The notes under the pieces are model-generated. The model made no database searches. It was given only the letters and a program-made list of their open reading frames with translations, and was not told the DNA's origin. Below, one piece after another: positions 18,555-28,036 of a stretch of 64,000 bases of DNA (the first letter of the stretch is position 1; each line of letters opens with the position of its first letter). The stretch spans positions 4,092,001 through 4,156,000 of the forward strand of contig OY969922.1 in the NCBI GenBank assembly GCA_963704595.1. The letters are read 5' to 3'. A program made the translations under genes and the position numbers. This DNA is from Acuticoccus sp963704595. GTDB taxonomy: Bacteria > Pseudomonadota > Alphaproteobacteria > Rhizobiales > Amorphaceae.

Positions 18555-20966
18555 ATGAAATTCACCCTGTCCTGGCTGAAGGACCACCTCGAGACGGACG
18601 CGCCGCTCCAGGAGATTCTCGACCGCCTCACCGTCATCGGCCTCGAAGTGGAGAGCGTGGAGGACCGCGCCGCCGCGCTGGCGCCGTTCCGCATCGCGCG
18701 CGTCGTCACCGCCGCGCAGCATCCCGACGCCGACCGGCTGCGCGTCCTCACCGTGGACCCCGGCGACGGCTCCTCCGTGCAGGTGGTCTGCGGTGCGCCC
18801 AATGCGCGGGCCGGCCTCGTCGGCGTGTTCGCCGCGCCCGGCACGCACATTCCGGGCACCGGGGTGGACCTTTCGATCGGCACGATCCGCGGCGTCGAGA
18901 GCCGCGGCATGATGCTGTCCGAGCGCGAGATGGGCCTGTCGGACGAGCACGACGGCATCGTCGACCTCCCCGAGGACGCGCCGGTCGGCACCCCTTACGC
19001 GGACTGGGCCAGGCTCGGCGACCCGGTGATCGACATCGGCGTTACCCCCAACCGGGCCGACTGTCTCGGCGTGCGCGGCATTGCGCGCGATCTTGCCGCC
19101 GCGGGCCTCGGCACGCTGAAGCCGCTGGACATTCCGGCGGTCGCCGAGACCGGCGCCCCTGCCCCGTCCGTCACGCTGGAATTCCCGGACGGCGAGTCGC
19201 TCTGCCCGGCGTTCGCGCTGCGGCTGATCGAGGGCGTCGAGAACGGTCCGTCGCCGGACTGGATGAAGCGGCGCCTGATGGCGATCGGCCTTCGCCCCAT
19301 CAACAAGCTCGTCGACGTCACCAACTATCTGACGCACGACGTCGGCCGCCCGCTCCACGTGTTCGACGCCGACAAGGTCGCCGGCAACCTCGTGGTCCGC
19401 CGCGCGAAGGACGGCGAGACCGTCGAGGCGCTCGACGGCAAGACCTACACGCTCGACCCCTCCATGTGCGTGATCGCGGACGGCAACGGCATCGAGTTGC
19501 TCGCCGGCATCATGGGCGGCGAGGCGTCCGGCTCGGAGCTTGAGACAACGCGCGTGCTGGTGGAATTGGCATTGTGGGAGCCGATCAACATCGCCAAGAC
19601 GGGCCGTGCGCTCGGCATCCATTCCGACGCGCGGCACCGGTTCGAGCGCGGCGTGGACCCGGAATTCATGGCGCCGGGGCTCGACATCGCGACGGAGATG
19701 ATCCTGAAGCTGTGCGGCGGCACCGCAGGTCCCGTCACGATGGCCGGCAAGGTCCCGGACCTCACGCGCACCATCGCCTTCCCGCCAACCGAGGTGAAGC
19801 GCCTTTCCGGGCTCGACGTGCCGGAGGACACCTCCGCGTCCGTGCTGGAGAAGCTCGGCTTCACCGTCGACCGCAGCGCGACGCCCTGGCAGGTGACGAC
19901 GCCGTCCTGGCGCGCCGACGTCGAGGGCAAGGCGGACCTCGTCGAAGAGGTCGTGCGCATCGTCGGCATCGACGATGTGGTGCCGACGCCGCTGTCGCGC
20001 CCCGCGACCGTGACGCAACGCGTCCTCACCACGCTGCAGAACCGCGTCTCAACCGGCCGCCGTGCGCTCGCAGCCCGCGGCATGGTCGAGGCGGTGACGT
20101 GGTCGTTCATCACCGCGGCGGACGCGAGGGCGTTCGGCGGCGGCGCGCCGGAGCTGGCGCTGGAGAACCCCATCGCCGAGGCCATGTCGGACATGCGGCC
20201 GACGCTCCTCCCCGGTCTGATCCGCGCCGTCACCCGCAACGTCAACCGCGGCCACCCGGACGTCGCGCTGTTCGAAGTCGGACAGGTGTTCGCCGGCGCC
20301 GAGCCCGGCGACCAGACCACCATGGCCGCCGGCGTCCGGCAGGGCCGGACCGGCGCCGCGGGCACCGGCCGCCACTGGTCGCACGCAGGCGGCGGCGCGA
20401 CGGCGTTCGACGCCAAGGCCGACCTTCTCGCCCTGCTGGAGGCGATCGGCGGCCCGGCGGCCAGCGCCGAGACCACGCGCGATGCGCCGGCGCACTACCA
20501 CCCCGGCCGCTCCGGCGTGCTCCGCCTCGGCCCCAAGGTGCTCGGCGCGTTCGGCGAACTCCACCCGGCGCTGCTCGCCGAGATGGACGCACCCGAGCGG
20601 CTCGTCGCCTTCGAGCTGACGCTGGAGGCCGTGCCCGAGCCGCGCCGCAAGGCGACCCGCAAGCCGCCGTACCAGGCGTCCGGCCTGATGCCCGTCCGGC
20701 GCGACTTTGCGTTTGTCGTCGCCGAGGACGTGGACGCGCGCACCATCGTCAAGGCCGCGACGGGGGCCCGCAAGGATCTCGTCAGCGAGGTCGTGGTGTT
20801 CGACGTCTACCGCGGCAAGGGCGTGGAGGACGGGTACAAGTCCGTCGCCATCGAGGCGACGCTGCAGCCGACCGACAGGACGTTGACCGACAAGGACATC
20901 GACGGCGTTGCGGAGGCGATCGTCGCCGCGGTCGCCAAGGCGACGGGCGCGACGCTTCGAAGCTGA
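18555..20966 (+). CDS. pheT: Phenylalanine-tRNA ligase beta subunit
   Basis: An 803-residue PheRS beta subunit. Domains in order: EMAP/OB-like tRNA-binding domain (about 40-155, with HPDADRLRVLTVD), the B3/B4 editing domain (about 210-390), the B5 domain (about 400-475), the synthetase-like core and the C-terminal ferredoxin-fold anticodon-binding domain (about 710-803, with PVRRDFAFVV and TDKDIDG). The length is normal and no disruption is seen. Confidence 0.97.
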   Translation: MKFTLSWLKDHLETDAPLQEILDRLTVIGLEVESVEDRAAALAPFRIARVVTAAQHPDADRLRVLTVDPGDGSSVQVVCGAPNARAGLVGVFAAPGTHIPGTGVDLSIGTIRGVESRGMMLSEREMGLSDEHDGIVDLPEDAPVGTPYADWARLGDPVIDIGVTPNRADCLGVRGIARDLAAAGLGTLKPLDIPAVAETGAPAPSVTLEFPDGESLCPAFALRLIEGVENGPSPDWMKRRLMAIGLRPINKLVDVTNYLTHDVGRPLHVFDADKVAGNLVVRRAKDGETVEALDGKTYTLDPSMCVIADGNGIELLAGIMGGEASGSELETTRVLVELALWEPINIAKTGRALGIHSDARHRFERGVDPEFMAPGLDIATEMILKLCGGTAGPVTMAGKVPDLTRTIAFPPTEVKRLSGLDVPEDTSASVLEKLGFTVDRSATPWQVTTPSWRADVEGKADLVEEVVRIVGIDDVVPTPLSRPATVTQRVLTTLQNRVSTGRRALAARGMVEAVTWSFITAADARAFGGGAPELALENPIAEAMSDMRPTLLPGLIRAVTRNVNRGHPDVALFEVGQVFAGAEPGDQTTMAAGVRQGRTGAAGTGRHWSHAGGGATAFDAKADLLALLEAIGGPAASAETTRDAPAHYHPGRSGVLRLGPKVLGAFGELHPALLAEMDAPERLVAFELTLEAVPEPRRKATRKPPYQASGLMPVRRDFAFVVAEDVDARTIVKAATGARKDLVSEVVVFDVYRGKGVEDGYKSVAIEATLQPTDRTLTDKDIDGVAEAIVAAVAKATGATLRS

Positions 20967-21142
20967 CCCCGGCCCGGCCCGCCCGCTTGCCGGACGGGGG
21001 TGGGACGTCTACCTAGAGGCGGTCCCGCTCCCGGCGGGGCCCATCCGCCGCAGCCCCGCCGCCAGTGCGGGCTGCGACATCGACATGACCGGCGCCAGCG
21101 GCCATGCCGCCCGGTGCCCAGGGACGGAATACAGGCAGAGCC

Positions 21143-21433
21143 ATGGCATCGATCCTTACGCTGATACTCACGGTCATCGAGATGTACACGTGGGTCGTGA
21201 TTGCCTCGGCGGTCTTCTCGTGGCTCTACGCGTTCAACGTGGTGAACCCGCGCAACCAGTTCATCGCGATGATCGGCAACGTGCTTTACAAGCTCACGGA
21301 GCCGGTGCTGCGGCCGATCCGCAACGTGCTGCCCAGCATGGGCGGCCTCGACCTGTCGCCGCTGGTGCTGCTCCTTGGCCTGTTCTTCCTGCGCGTGCTG
21401 ATCGTCAACAACTTCGTCGCGCTGACCAGCTAA
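21143..21433 (+). CDS. YggT family membrane protein
   Basis: A 96-residue protein with two hydrophobic segments (about 4-27 and 70-90) and the family RPIRNVLPSMGGLDLSPLV segment. The ATG at 21143 gives MASILTLILTVIEMY, typical for the family; the in-frame ATG 39 bases upstream adds a non-conserved leader. YggT proteins are linked to membrane or osmotic processes, but the biochemical role is not settled. Its stop codon overlaps the stop of the convergent midA-like gene. Confidence 0.88.
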   Translation: MASILTLILTVIEMYTWVVIASAVFSWLYAFNVVNPRNQFIAMIGNVLYKLTEPVLRPIRNVLPSMGGLDLSPLVLLLGLFFLRVLIVNNFVALTS

Positions 21434-22498
21434 GGCTCCTGCGCGAAGCCGGGCGGAATCGTCCGGCGAGGCCGTCAGCGCCATCGCCTTGAAGAGTTCG
21501 CCCATCTCGCCGGGACCGACTCCGGCGAGGCGGTTCACCGCGGCGTGGATCTCGTCCTGCACTTCGGCCGTCGCGCCGGTGCCGAGCTGGCCCGCCCGCT
21601 CGATCAGACCCAGCGCCACCAGGAACGACCCCTGCTCCACCGGACCGTGGGCGTGCGCTCCGGCCTCGCCGGCGGCCCGCGCCAGCGCCTCGAAGTCGAC
21701 GTGGGCGGAAAGGTCGATCTCGCCGGGCCGGTCGAGCACCTCGGCGTGGTCGTGGCGGTGGACGGCCTGCAGCGTCTCGCCGCCGATCGCGCCGGCGTAG
21801 CCGTAGTCCACGATCAGCGCCGCGCCGCGGCCGTGGGCTTTCAGCGTCTCGGCGATCCGCCGCGCGATCGCCTCGCCCATGGCGGACATCTCGCGCACCG
21901 CGCCCTCGGGTGCGTCCAGCGTCATCGGCACCGGGAACGGGCTGAGGCCGAAGACGAGCCGGTCGTCCGCAACGCCCACGGTGCGCTCGAACCAGCGCCC
22001 GTCCTGCCGCACGAACTGGCGGATCGGCAGCGCATCGAAGAACTCGTTGGCGACGAGGTAGACCGGGCGCTCCGCGGGCGGCGCGTCGGCGAACGATACG
22101 CGCGGGTGGAGGCCGCCGATCGCCTCGCTCTGGCGCTTGCGCAGCCGCTGCGAGCTTTCCACCATCACCACGCGGCTTGCGCCGATGAAGCGCGGGTCGC
22201 GGCGCACGACGCGCAGGATGTCGGCCATCAGCGTGCCGCGGCCGGGGCCGAGCTCCACGAGGTCGACGCCGTCGGGCGAGCCGTCCGCCCGCCAGCGGTC
22301 GAGGAGCCACGCGCCGACGATCTCGCCGAACATCTGGCTGATTTCGGGCGCGGTTACGAAGTCGCCGCTCGCGCCGAACGGCTCCTGCCGCGCGTAGTAG
22401 CCGTCCGGGTCGCCGACGCAGGCGGCCATGTAGTCCGCGACCGAGATGGGGCCGGTCAGCGCGATCCGCCGCTTCAGCCGCTCCTCGACCGGCGTCAT
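21430..22498 (-). CDS. MidA/NDUFAF7-type SAM-dependent methyltransferase, frame-disrupted at the 3' end
   Basis: A 355-residue methyltransferase after correction. The mitochondrial homologue NDUFAF7 methylates an arginine of complex I. The SAM motif is VELGPGRGTLMADIL; the conserved VANEFFDALPIRQFV and DYGYAG segments follow. The uninterrupted frame runs on for more than 150 non-family residues across the antisense of yggT and pheT. Removing one base near 21460 restores the family ending IPPGFAQEP and a stop at 21430. The start overlaps the lgt stop (ATGA). Confidence 0.87.
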
Positions 22499-23310
22499 GC
22501 GGCCGGCGCGCGCATCGCGCGTGCGATCAGGAGCGCGCCGACCAGCACCATCGGCACCGAGAGCAGCATCCCCATGGTGAGCCCGCCGAAGAAGAAGCCG
22601 AGCTGCGCGTCGGGCATCCGGAACTCTTCGCCGACGATTCGCGCCAGCCCGTAGCCGACGCCGAAGATCCCGCACGCCATGCCGGGCCGCTTCAGCGCCC
22701 CCATCCGCACCGCGATGGCGAGGACGATGAGGAGGAGCGCCCCCTCCATCGCCGCCTGGTAGAGCTGGCTCGGGTGCCGCGGCTCCGGTCCCGCGCCCGG
22801 AAACACCATCGCCCACGAAACGTTCGACGGCCGGCCCCAAAGCTCGCCGTTGATGAAGTTGGCGATCCGGCCGAACAGCAGCCCCACCGGCACCACGGTG
22901 CACATGATGTCGAACAGAGCGAGGCGGGAGAGGTTGCGCGAGCGCGCGAACAGCAGCCCCGCCACGAGGACGCCGACCATGCCGCCGTGGAAGGACATGC
23001 CGCCCTCCCACACCTTGAGGGCGTCGAGCGGATGGTCGAGATAGTAGCCAGGCTTGTAGATCAGCACGAAGCCGAGGCGGCCGCCCGCGATGATGCCGAG
23101 CGTCGCCCAGGTGACGAGATCGTCGATGTCGCGAAGGTCAGGGTGCGGGCGGGTGCCCCACAGCGACGGCGCCGCGACGAGGCGGCGGGCGTAGTACCAG
23201 CCGAGCAGGATGCCGGCGATGTAGGCGAGCGCGTACCACCTGATGGCGAGCGGCCCCAGCGAGATCGCGACCGGATCGAAGACGGGAAAGGGCAGGACAA
23301 GGCTCATCAA
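22495..23310 (-). CDS. lgt: Prolipoprotein diacylglyceryl transferase
   Basis: A 271-residue inner-membrane enzyme that transfers diacylglycerol from phosphatidylglycerol to the lipobox cysteine of prolipoproteins. Around seven membrane segments are visible. Family signatures are GGRLGFVLIY, WEGGMSFHGG, FGRIANFINGELWGR and HPSQLYQAAMEG. It is the first gene of a leftward pair with the midA-like gene. Confidence 0.96.
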   Translation of the reverse strand: MMSLVLPFPVFDPVAISLGPLAIRWYALAYIAGILLGWYYARRLVAAPSLWGTRPHPDLRDIDDLVTWATLGIIAGGRLGFVLIYKPGYYLDHPLDALKVWEGGMSFHGGMVGVLVAGLLFARSRNLSRLALFDIMCTVVPVGLLFGRIANFINGELWGRPSNVSWAMVFPGAGPEPRHPSQLYQAAMEGALLLIVLAIAVRMGALKRPGMACGIFGVGYGLARIVGEEFRMPDAQLGFFFGGLTMGMLLSVPMVLVGALLIARAMRAPAA

Positions 23311-23501
23311 AGGGTTTCCCGGTACGCTCTGGTGCGAGATTCGGTGCGTGGGGTTCGCAAACGCGGCACTCTCCTATATCGCAAGAGGACGCATCACCAA
23401 GTTGCAGACCGTGCCATTCGGCCCGTCTTGTGCCCGCCCGCCGGTGCGACCATAGTTGATGTGGCTGCCCGCGTTGTCTCGGCGGCCTGACGGAGAGGGT
23501 T

Positions 23502-23789
23502 ATGACCCAGACCAACAATCGCCTGATCGACGAGATCGCCCGCCTCGCCACCGATGCCGCCGCCGTCGCGCAAGGGGCCCGCCGCGAGGTGGAAACCGTG
23601 GTTCGTGCCCAGATCGAGCGCCTGCTGGCCGAAGCGAATGTCGTCAGCCGTGACGAGTTCGAGGCCGTCAAGGCGATCGCCGCCCGCGCCGCGGACGAGA
23701 ACGACGCGCTGCGCGCCCGCATCGAGGCGCTCGAGGCCCGGCACAAGGGCGACACGCAGACCGCGCCGACGTCGAGCGCTGCCCACTGA
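23502..23789 (+). CDS. ubiK: UbiK-type accessory factor (BMFP family)
   Basis: A 95-residue protein, MTQTNNRLIDEIARLATDAA, with an amphipathic N-terminal helix and a C-terminal coiled coil (about 45-82, DENDALRARIEALEARH). This is the BMFP/UbiK layout; UbiK homologues assist ubiquinone biosynthesis with UbiJ. GAGAGGGTT precedes the ATG. The family call is firm; a ubiquinone role here is by homology. Confidence 0.85.
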   Translation: MTQTNNRLIDEIARLATDAAAVAQGARREVETVVRAQIERLLAEANVVSRDEFEAVKAIAARAADENDALRARIEALEARHKGDTQTAPTSSAAH

Positions 23790-23972
23790 ACGGCGTTCGC
23801 GGCGAAAAGGGGACCGTGGACCATGGACCCCTCCACCTTTTCCTGCGGGACCTTATTTGATCTCCTGTCTCAGGACGGCGAGAGATTCGGGGTCCCGCAC
23901 CCTACCGACGCCGTTTGAAGGCGCTTGCCCCGGCGAAGGGGCAACCCTCGCGGGCTCCGGAAAGGATCAGCG

Positions 23973-24476
23973 ATGAGCTTGATCGACCACGACGACTTCA
24001 CGTTAACCGCCAATCCCATCGATCGGATCGAGGAGGTCGCGAACGGCAACGACTGGACCTACGAGCGCGCCGGTGACGACGAGATCACCATCTCGATCGC
24101 AGGCCGCTGGAGCGCTTACCACGTCGCGTTCACCCACATGGAGGAATTCGAGAGCCTCCACATCGCCGTCGCATTCGACCTCAAGGTCACCGAACCCCGC
24201 TACACCGAAGTCGTCCGCCTCCTCGCCCTTGTCAACGAGCGGATGTGGATGGGCCACTTCGACCTGTGGTCCAAGGAAGGCGTCGTGATCTTCCGCCATA
24301 CGCAGCTCCTCAACGGCGAGGAAGTCCCGGCGTCCGAGCACGTCCAGGCGCTGCTCAGCCACGCGGTTGAGACCTGCGACAGCCACTACCAGGCGTTCCA
24401 GTTCGTGGTCTGGGCCGGCAAGTCCGCGCAGGAGGCGCTGGAAGGCGCCCTGTTCGAGACCGCCGGCGAAGCCTGA
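23973..24476 (+). CDS. YbjN domain-containing protein
   Basis: A 167-residue type III secretion chaperone-like YbjN domain. The start giving MSLIDHDDFTLTANPIDRIEE follows GGAAAGGATCAGC. Family segments are NDWTYERAGDDEITISI and the ERMWMGHFDLWSKEGVVIFRH core. YbjN proteins are linked with motility and stress phenotypes in enterobacteria; no role is established in this group. proC follows 45 bases later and may be cotranscribed. Confidence 0.88.
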   Translation: MSLIDHDDFTLTANPIDRIEEVANGNDWTYERAGDDEITISIAGRWSAYHVAFTHMEEFESLHIAVAFDLKVTEPRYTEVVRLLALVNERMWMGHFDLWSKEGVVIFRHTQLLNGEEVPASEHVQALLSHAVETCDSHYQAFQFVVWAGKSAQEALEGALFETAGEA

Positions 24477-24521
24477 ACGCTACTCTGACGCGGCGCTATG
24501 CCGCGCGCACAAGGATACACG

Positions 24522-25334
24522 ATGACGTCGAAGATCACGGCCGAGCGGCCGCTTGTCCTGGTCGGTGCCGGCAAGATGGGCGGCGCCATGCTGGAGGGCT
24601 GGCTGGCGTCCGGTTTCGAGCCCGGCGCGATCGTGGTGGTCGACCCCGCGGCTGACGCATCGACCGCCCCGTTCGACACCCCCGGCCTGACGGTGACCGA
24701 CAAGGCGCCCGCGACGCCCGCCGGCGTGATGGTGATTGCCGTAAAGCCCCATCTCGTCGCCGAAGTGCTTCCGACTTTGAAGAGCGCGCACGACGAGAAG
24801 ACCATGCTGGTTTCCGTCGCGGCGGGCGTCCCCATCGCCAAGCTGAAGGCGATCGGCCCCGGCCCCGTGGTCCGCGCGATGCCGAACACGCCGGCCGGCA
24901 TCCGCCAGGGCGCCACCGTCGCGGTCGCCGACGGCACCAGCGAGGAAGAAACCGCGCTGGCCGACGAGCTCCTCTCCGCCGTCGGCAAGACCTGGTGGCT
25001 GACCGAGGAGCCGCTACTCGACGCCGTGACCGGCGTATCGGGCTCGGGGCCCGCCTACGTGTTCCACATGGTCGAGGCGATGACCGAGGCCGGGATCGCG
25101 GAAGGGCTTCCGCCGGAGCTTGCGGCGGGAATCGCGCGGCAGACCGTGGTCGGCGCCGGTGCGCTTCTTGGGCGCAGCCCGCTTGAACCCGGCACCCTTC
25201 GTGAGAATGTGACGTCCAGGGGCGGCACCACCGCCGCGGCGCTCGGCGTCCTGCGCGACACCGGTGCCCTCACCGAACTGATGACGAAGGCCGTCAAGGC
25301 CGCCGCCGCACGCGCGCGCGAACTCGGCGCCTGA
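24522..25334 (+). CDS. proC: Pyrroline-5-carboxylate reductase
   Basis: Catalyses the last step of proline synthesis, NAD(P)H-dependent reduction of 1-pyrroline-5-carboxylate. The 270-residue product starts at the ATG after AAGGATACACG. The dinucleotide motif GAGKMGGAML is near residue 15; VVRAMPNTPAGIRQG, GVSGSGPAYVFHM and the C-terminal TSRGGTTAAALGVL are diagnostic. Confidence 0.96.
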   Translation: MTSKITAERPLVLVGAGKMGGAMLEGWLASGFEPGAIVVVDPAADASTAPFDTPGLTVTDKAPATPAGVMVIAVKPHLVAEVLPTLKSAHDEKTMLVSVAAGVPIAKLKAIGPGPVVRAMPNTPAGIRQGATVAVADGTSEEETALADELLSAVGKTWWLTEEPLLDAVTGVSGSGPAYVFHMVEAMTEAGIAEGLPPELAAGIARQTVVGAGALLGRSPLEPGTLRENVTSRGGTTAAALGVLRDTGALTELMTKAVKAAAARARELGA

Positions 25335-25371
25335 CCGGGCGGGCCGCGGCGGAAGAGACAGGAACACCGCC

Positions 25372-26220
25372 GTGACCGCCACAGACATCCCCTCCTCCGC
25401 CGCCAGCGACGACCGGGACGTCATCGTCGACGCGATGATGACGCTTCTCGCCGACCGCCCCTTCGAGGATGTCACGCTGCGCACGATCGCCGCGGAGGCC
25501 GGCATCTCGCTCGCCGAGCTCAACGGCCACTTTGCGAGTCGCGGCGAGATCCTGGAGGCGTTCGCCCGCCGGATCGACAACGAAGTCCTCCAGAACGGCT
25601 TCTCGGACATGGTGGGCGAGAGCCCGCGCGACCGCCTGTTCGACGTGCTGATGGCGCGGCTCGACGCGCTCGCCCCCCACCGCCCCGCCTTGAAAACTCT
25701 GTCACGCGCGGTGAGCCGCGATCCTGCGCTTGCGGTCGGGCTCAACGCGCTCGGCGCCCGCTCGCAGGGCTGGATGCTGGCCGCGGCCGGGCTGTCCGCG
25801 CCGGGCTGGCGCGGCCGGATTGCCGTGCAGGCGCTCACCGTCGGCTTCGCCCGCGTCCTGCGCGTCTTCATCGACGAGACCGACCCTGGAATGCCGCGTA
25901 CCATGGCAAGGCTCGACAAGGAGCTGCGCGATCTCGAGGCGGGGCACGACAGGCTGAAGCGCTTCTTCGGCGGTGCTCTCCGCCGCGACGTCGCCGACGA
26001 GCCACCGACGGGCGGGGCCGCGTTCGCGTCGGCATCACCCATCGCGGAAGCGCCGGCCTACACGCCGCCGCCGCCGCCAGAGCCCACGCCGCCCGCCCCG
26101 GTTCCGGAGGCGGACAACGACGCGGCGTTCACAGGCGAGCCTGAAGTCGGGTTGGAGACGGACGAGGCTTCGGATAACAAGACCGGGCCTGACCGACCGA
26201 CCCCGACGGAGCCCACGTGA
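25372..26220 (+). CDS. TetR/AcrR family regulator with a Pro-rich tail
   Basis: A 282-residue protein starting with GTG after GGAAGAGACAGGAA. The N-terminal helix-turn-helix (about 18-62, TLRTIAAEAGISLAELNGHF) is TetR-like. The ligand domain reaches about residue 195. The last 80 residues are a disordered Pro/Glu-rich tail (TPPPPPEPTPPAPVPE) not common in TetR proteins. Its stop overlaps the start of csaA (GTGA). Target unknown. Confidence 0.85.
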   Translation: MTATDIPSSAASDDRDVIVDAMMTLLADRPFEDVTLRTIAAEAGISLAELNGHFASRGEILEAFARRIDNEVLQNGFSDMVGESPRDRLFDVLMARLDALAPHRPALKTLSRAVSRDPALAVGLNALGARSQGWMLAAAGLSAPGWRGRIAVQALTVGFARVLRVFIDETDPGMPRTMARLDKELRDLEAGHDRLKRFFGGALRRDVADEPPTGGAAFASASPIAEAPAYTPPPPPEPTPPAPVPEADNDAAFTGEPEVGLETDEASDNKTGPDRPTPTEPT

Positions 26221-26555
26221 GCCAGATCACCTTCGACGATTTCATGGCTGTCGACATCCGCGTCGGCACCATCCTCGAAGCCGAGCCGTTCCCCGAGGCG
26301 CGCAAGCCCGCCATCAAGATGCGGATCGACTTCGGCCCCGAGACCGGCGTGAAGAAGTCGTCCGCGCAGATCACCGTCCACTACACGCCGGAGGCGATCG
26401 TCGGGCGCAAGGTCATGGCGGTGGTGAACTTCCCGCCGCGGCAGATCGGCAAGTTCATGTCCGAGGTACTGGTGCTGGGCTTTGCCGATACCGAGGGCGC
26501 CATCGTCCTCGCCGCCCCGGACAAGGACGTGCCGGACGGCGCCCGCCTGATGTGA
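26217..26555 (+). CDS. csaA: CsaA-type tRNA-binding domain protein
   Basis: A 112-residue OB-fold protein, the usual CsaA length. It starts with GTG overlapping the TetR stop. Signatures are DIRVGTILEAEPFPEARKPA, AQITVHY and FMSEVLVLGF. CsaA dimers bind tRNA and were proposed to have export-chaperone activity in Bacillus. Tight coupling suggests cotranscription with the regulator. Confidence 0.92.
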   Translation: MSQITFDDFMAVDIRVGTILEAEPFPEARKPAIKMRIDFGPETGVKKSSAQITVHYTPEAIVGRKVMAVVNFPPRQIGKFMSEVLVLGFADTEGAIVLAAPDKDVPDGARLM

Positions 26556-27842
26556 TCACCTTGCCTTGCGGCGGTTGGACCGGGCCTGTCGCAGCAGCTG
26601 GGGCCAGATCCCGCCCCCCATGGTGCCGATGTTCTCCGGCCGCTCGGCGACGATCATTCGGAGCCGTTCGGCGTAGAAGGCTTCGAGCGCTGCCGCATAA
26701 GTCTTGCGGTCGTCGTGGTCGCCTGGCGCAGGGCCGCGGGTGACCATGAGTTCCAGCCTGCCGTCCGCGCGCCACACGGTCTCGATGAAGTAGACGTCGG
26801 CGCGGCCGTGCCAGGCAATGGCTGACGCACCGCTCCCCATCGTCACGTCCCTGCCGAAGAGGGAGATCGTGGTCTGCGCCCCCGCCGGCCCGTCGGGGAG
26901 AAGCGCGATGCCGTGCGGCTTCTCTCGGATCTCGCGGATGAGCTTCAGGAAATCGGTCGGTGACGCACGGACGACCATCGCCTTCCTGTTCCCGCCTCCG
27001 TTCCCGTGGAGCCCCTTCGTCCCCACCGAATAGGAGGGCAAGCCCGGATAAAGCCCCCTCAGATATTTCTGCCGCGCGTTCGGGATGCCCCCGTGCACCC
27101 CGATCGCGACGATCGACCGCCCCTCCGCCACCGCCGGCCGCAACACTGCGGCATCGAAACGAGCGACGGTGTGCCTCGCGATGCTGCGGCTTAGGGGCCG
27201 CAGCCCGGGCGAGACCGGCATCGAGAGCGCATGGTGCAGGTAGGCCGCGCAATGACCCCAGACGAGGCGATCGACGTACTCCTCCTCGGGGATCGCAGCC
27301 GGCTTCGCGAGCGCGTGGAGCGCGCGGGCGTCCGCCTCGAGCGCGCCCGTCTTCCACCGCTCCACCGGCAGGTGGCGCAGCATCTCGGCAAATGTCGGCC
27401 GGACCGGGCCGAACAGTGACGAGACGAACGCGGCGTCCGTTCGGATCTTGTGCCGCTGCCGCAGCGCAAGGAGCTGGGGAACGAGGACAGGGTCCTCGAT
27501 GCCCTGATCGGAACGAAGCGCGGCGCGCACGTCTTCGGACCGGCCGAGCTTTTCGAGCATCTCGATCCGCACCATCCGCTCGGCCGGATCGTCCGCAACG
27601 ATCGAAGGGGCTGCATCGAGGAGTGCGAGGTAAGCCTCCTTTTCGCCGCCGCGGCGGACGCTGCGCGCGGCGGTGCGCAGTATCCTCGCCTTGCCGGGCC
27701 GGCCCGGGATGCGCCCCAGATGACGCGCACAGCCGGCGACGGCCGGCGCCAGCACGCGGCGGTGCTGTTCGGGCAGCGTCACGCCGGGCGGCATGATCGC
27801 ATCGAGGAGCTCAGGGTCGCTCAACTCTGGGAAGGTCTTCAT
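26556..27842 (-). CDS. Divergent lysophospholipid/lipid A acyltransferase-like protein
   Basis: A 428-residue protein. The first 200 residues are helical and unassigned. The second half resembles the LpxL/HtrB-type acyltransferase fold: AIGVHGGIPNARQ where the HxxxxD/E region would be, LLPDGPAGAQTTISLFGRDVT, ASAIAWHGRADVYFIETV, and the terminal YAERLRMIVAERPENIGTMG. The canonical catalytic HxxxxD is not evident, so activity is uncertain. The ATG at 27842 is preferred over a GTG at 27860. It converges on csaA with no spacer. Confidence 0.6.
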   Translation of the reverse strand: MKTFPELSDPELLDAIMPPGVTLPEQHRRVLAPAVAGCARHLGRIPGRPGKARILRTAARSVRRGGEKEAYLALLDAAPSIVADDPAERMVRIEMLEKLGRSEDVRAALRSDQGIEDPVLVPQLLALRQRHKIRTDAAFVSSLFGPVRPTFAEMLRHLPVERWKTGALEADARALHALAKPAAIPEEEYVDRLVWGHCAAYLHHALSMPVSPGLRPLSRSIARHTVARFDAAVLRPAVAEGRSIVAIGVHGGIPNARQKYLRGLYPGLPSYSVGTKGLHGNGGGNRKAMVVRASPTDFLKLIREIREKPHGIALLPDGPAGAQTTISLFGRDVTMGSGASAIAWHGRADVYFIETVWRADGRLELMVTRGPAPGDHDDRKTYAAALEAFYAERLRMIVAERPENIGTMGGGIWPQLLRQARSNRRKAR

Positions 27843-27939
27843 ATGATCCGTTCCGGACACGCAGGACCAGAACTATCATTCCTGAAGATCGGTGCGAATG
27901 CGCCGTGATCGGACGATTCTCGGCGCCCGATGTCCGCCG

Positions 27940-28035
27940 CTACATCACCATCACGCGGATGAACTGGGCGACGCCTGCGACCACGCAGACGCCGAGCACC
28001 CAGAGCAGCATGAACCACATCAGCTTGGACGCCAT
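27940..28035 (-). CDS. Small membrane protein of the bd oxidase operon (DUF2474/CydX-like)
   Basis: A 31-residue protein read directly from the sequence. It starts at an ATG two bases past the cydB stop. A single membrane segment spans most of the chain (WFMLLWVLGVCVVAGVAQF) and the ends are basic. The position after cydAB and the WFxLLW pattern match DUF2474 proteins, the small third gene of alphaproteobacterial cyd operons. In E. coli the analogous CydX stabilises the oxidase. Confidence 0.75.
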   Translation of the reverse strand: MASKLMWFMLLWVLGVCVVAGVAQFIRVMVM

Positions 28036-28036
28036 G

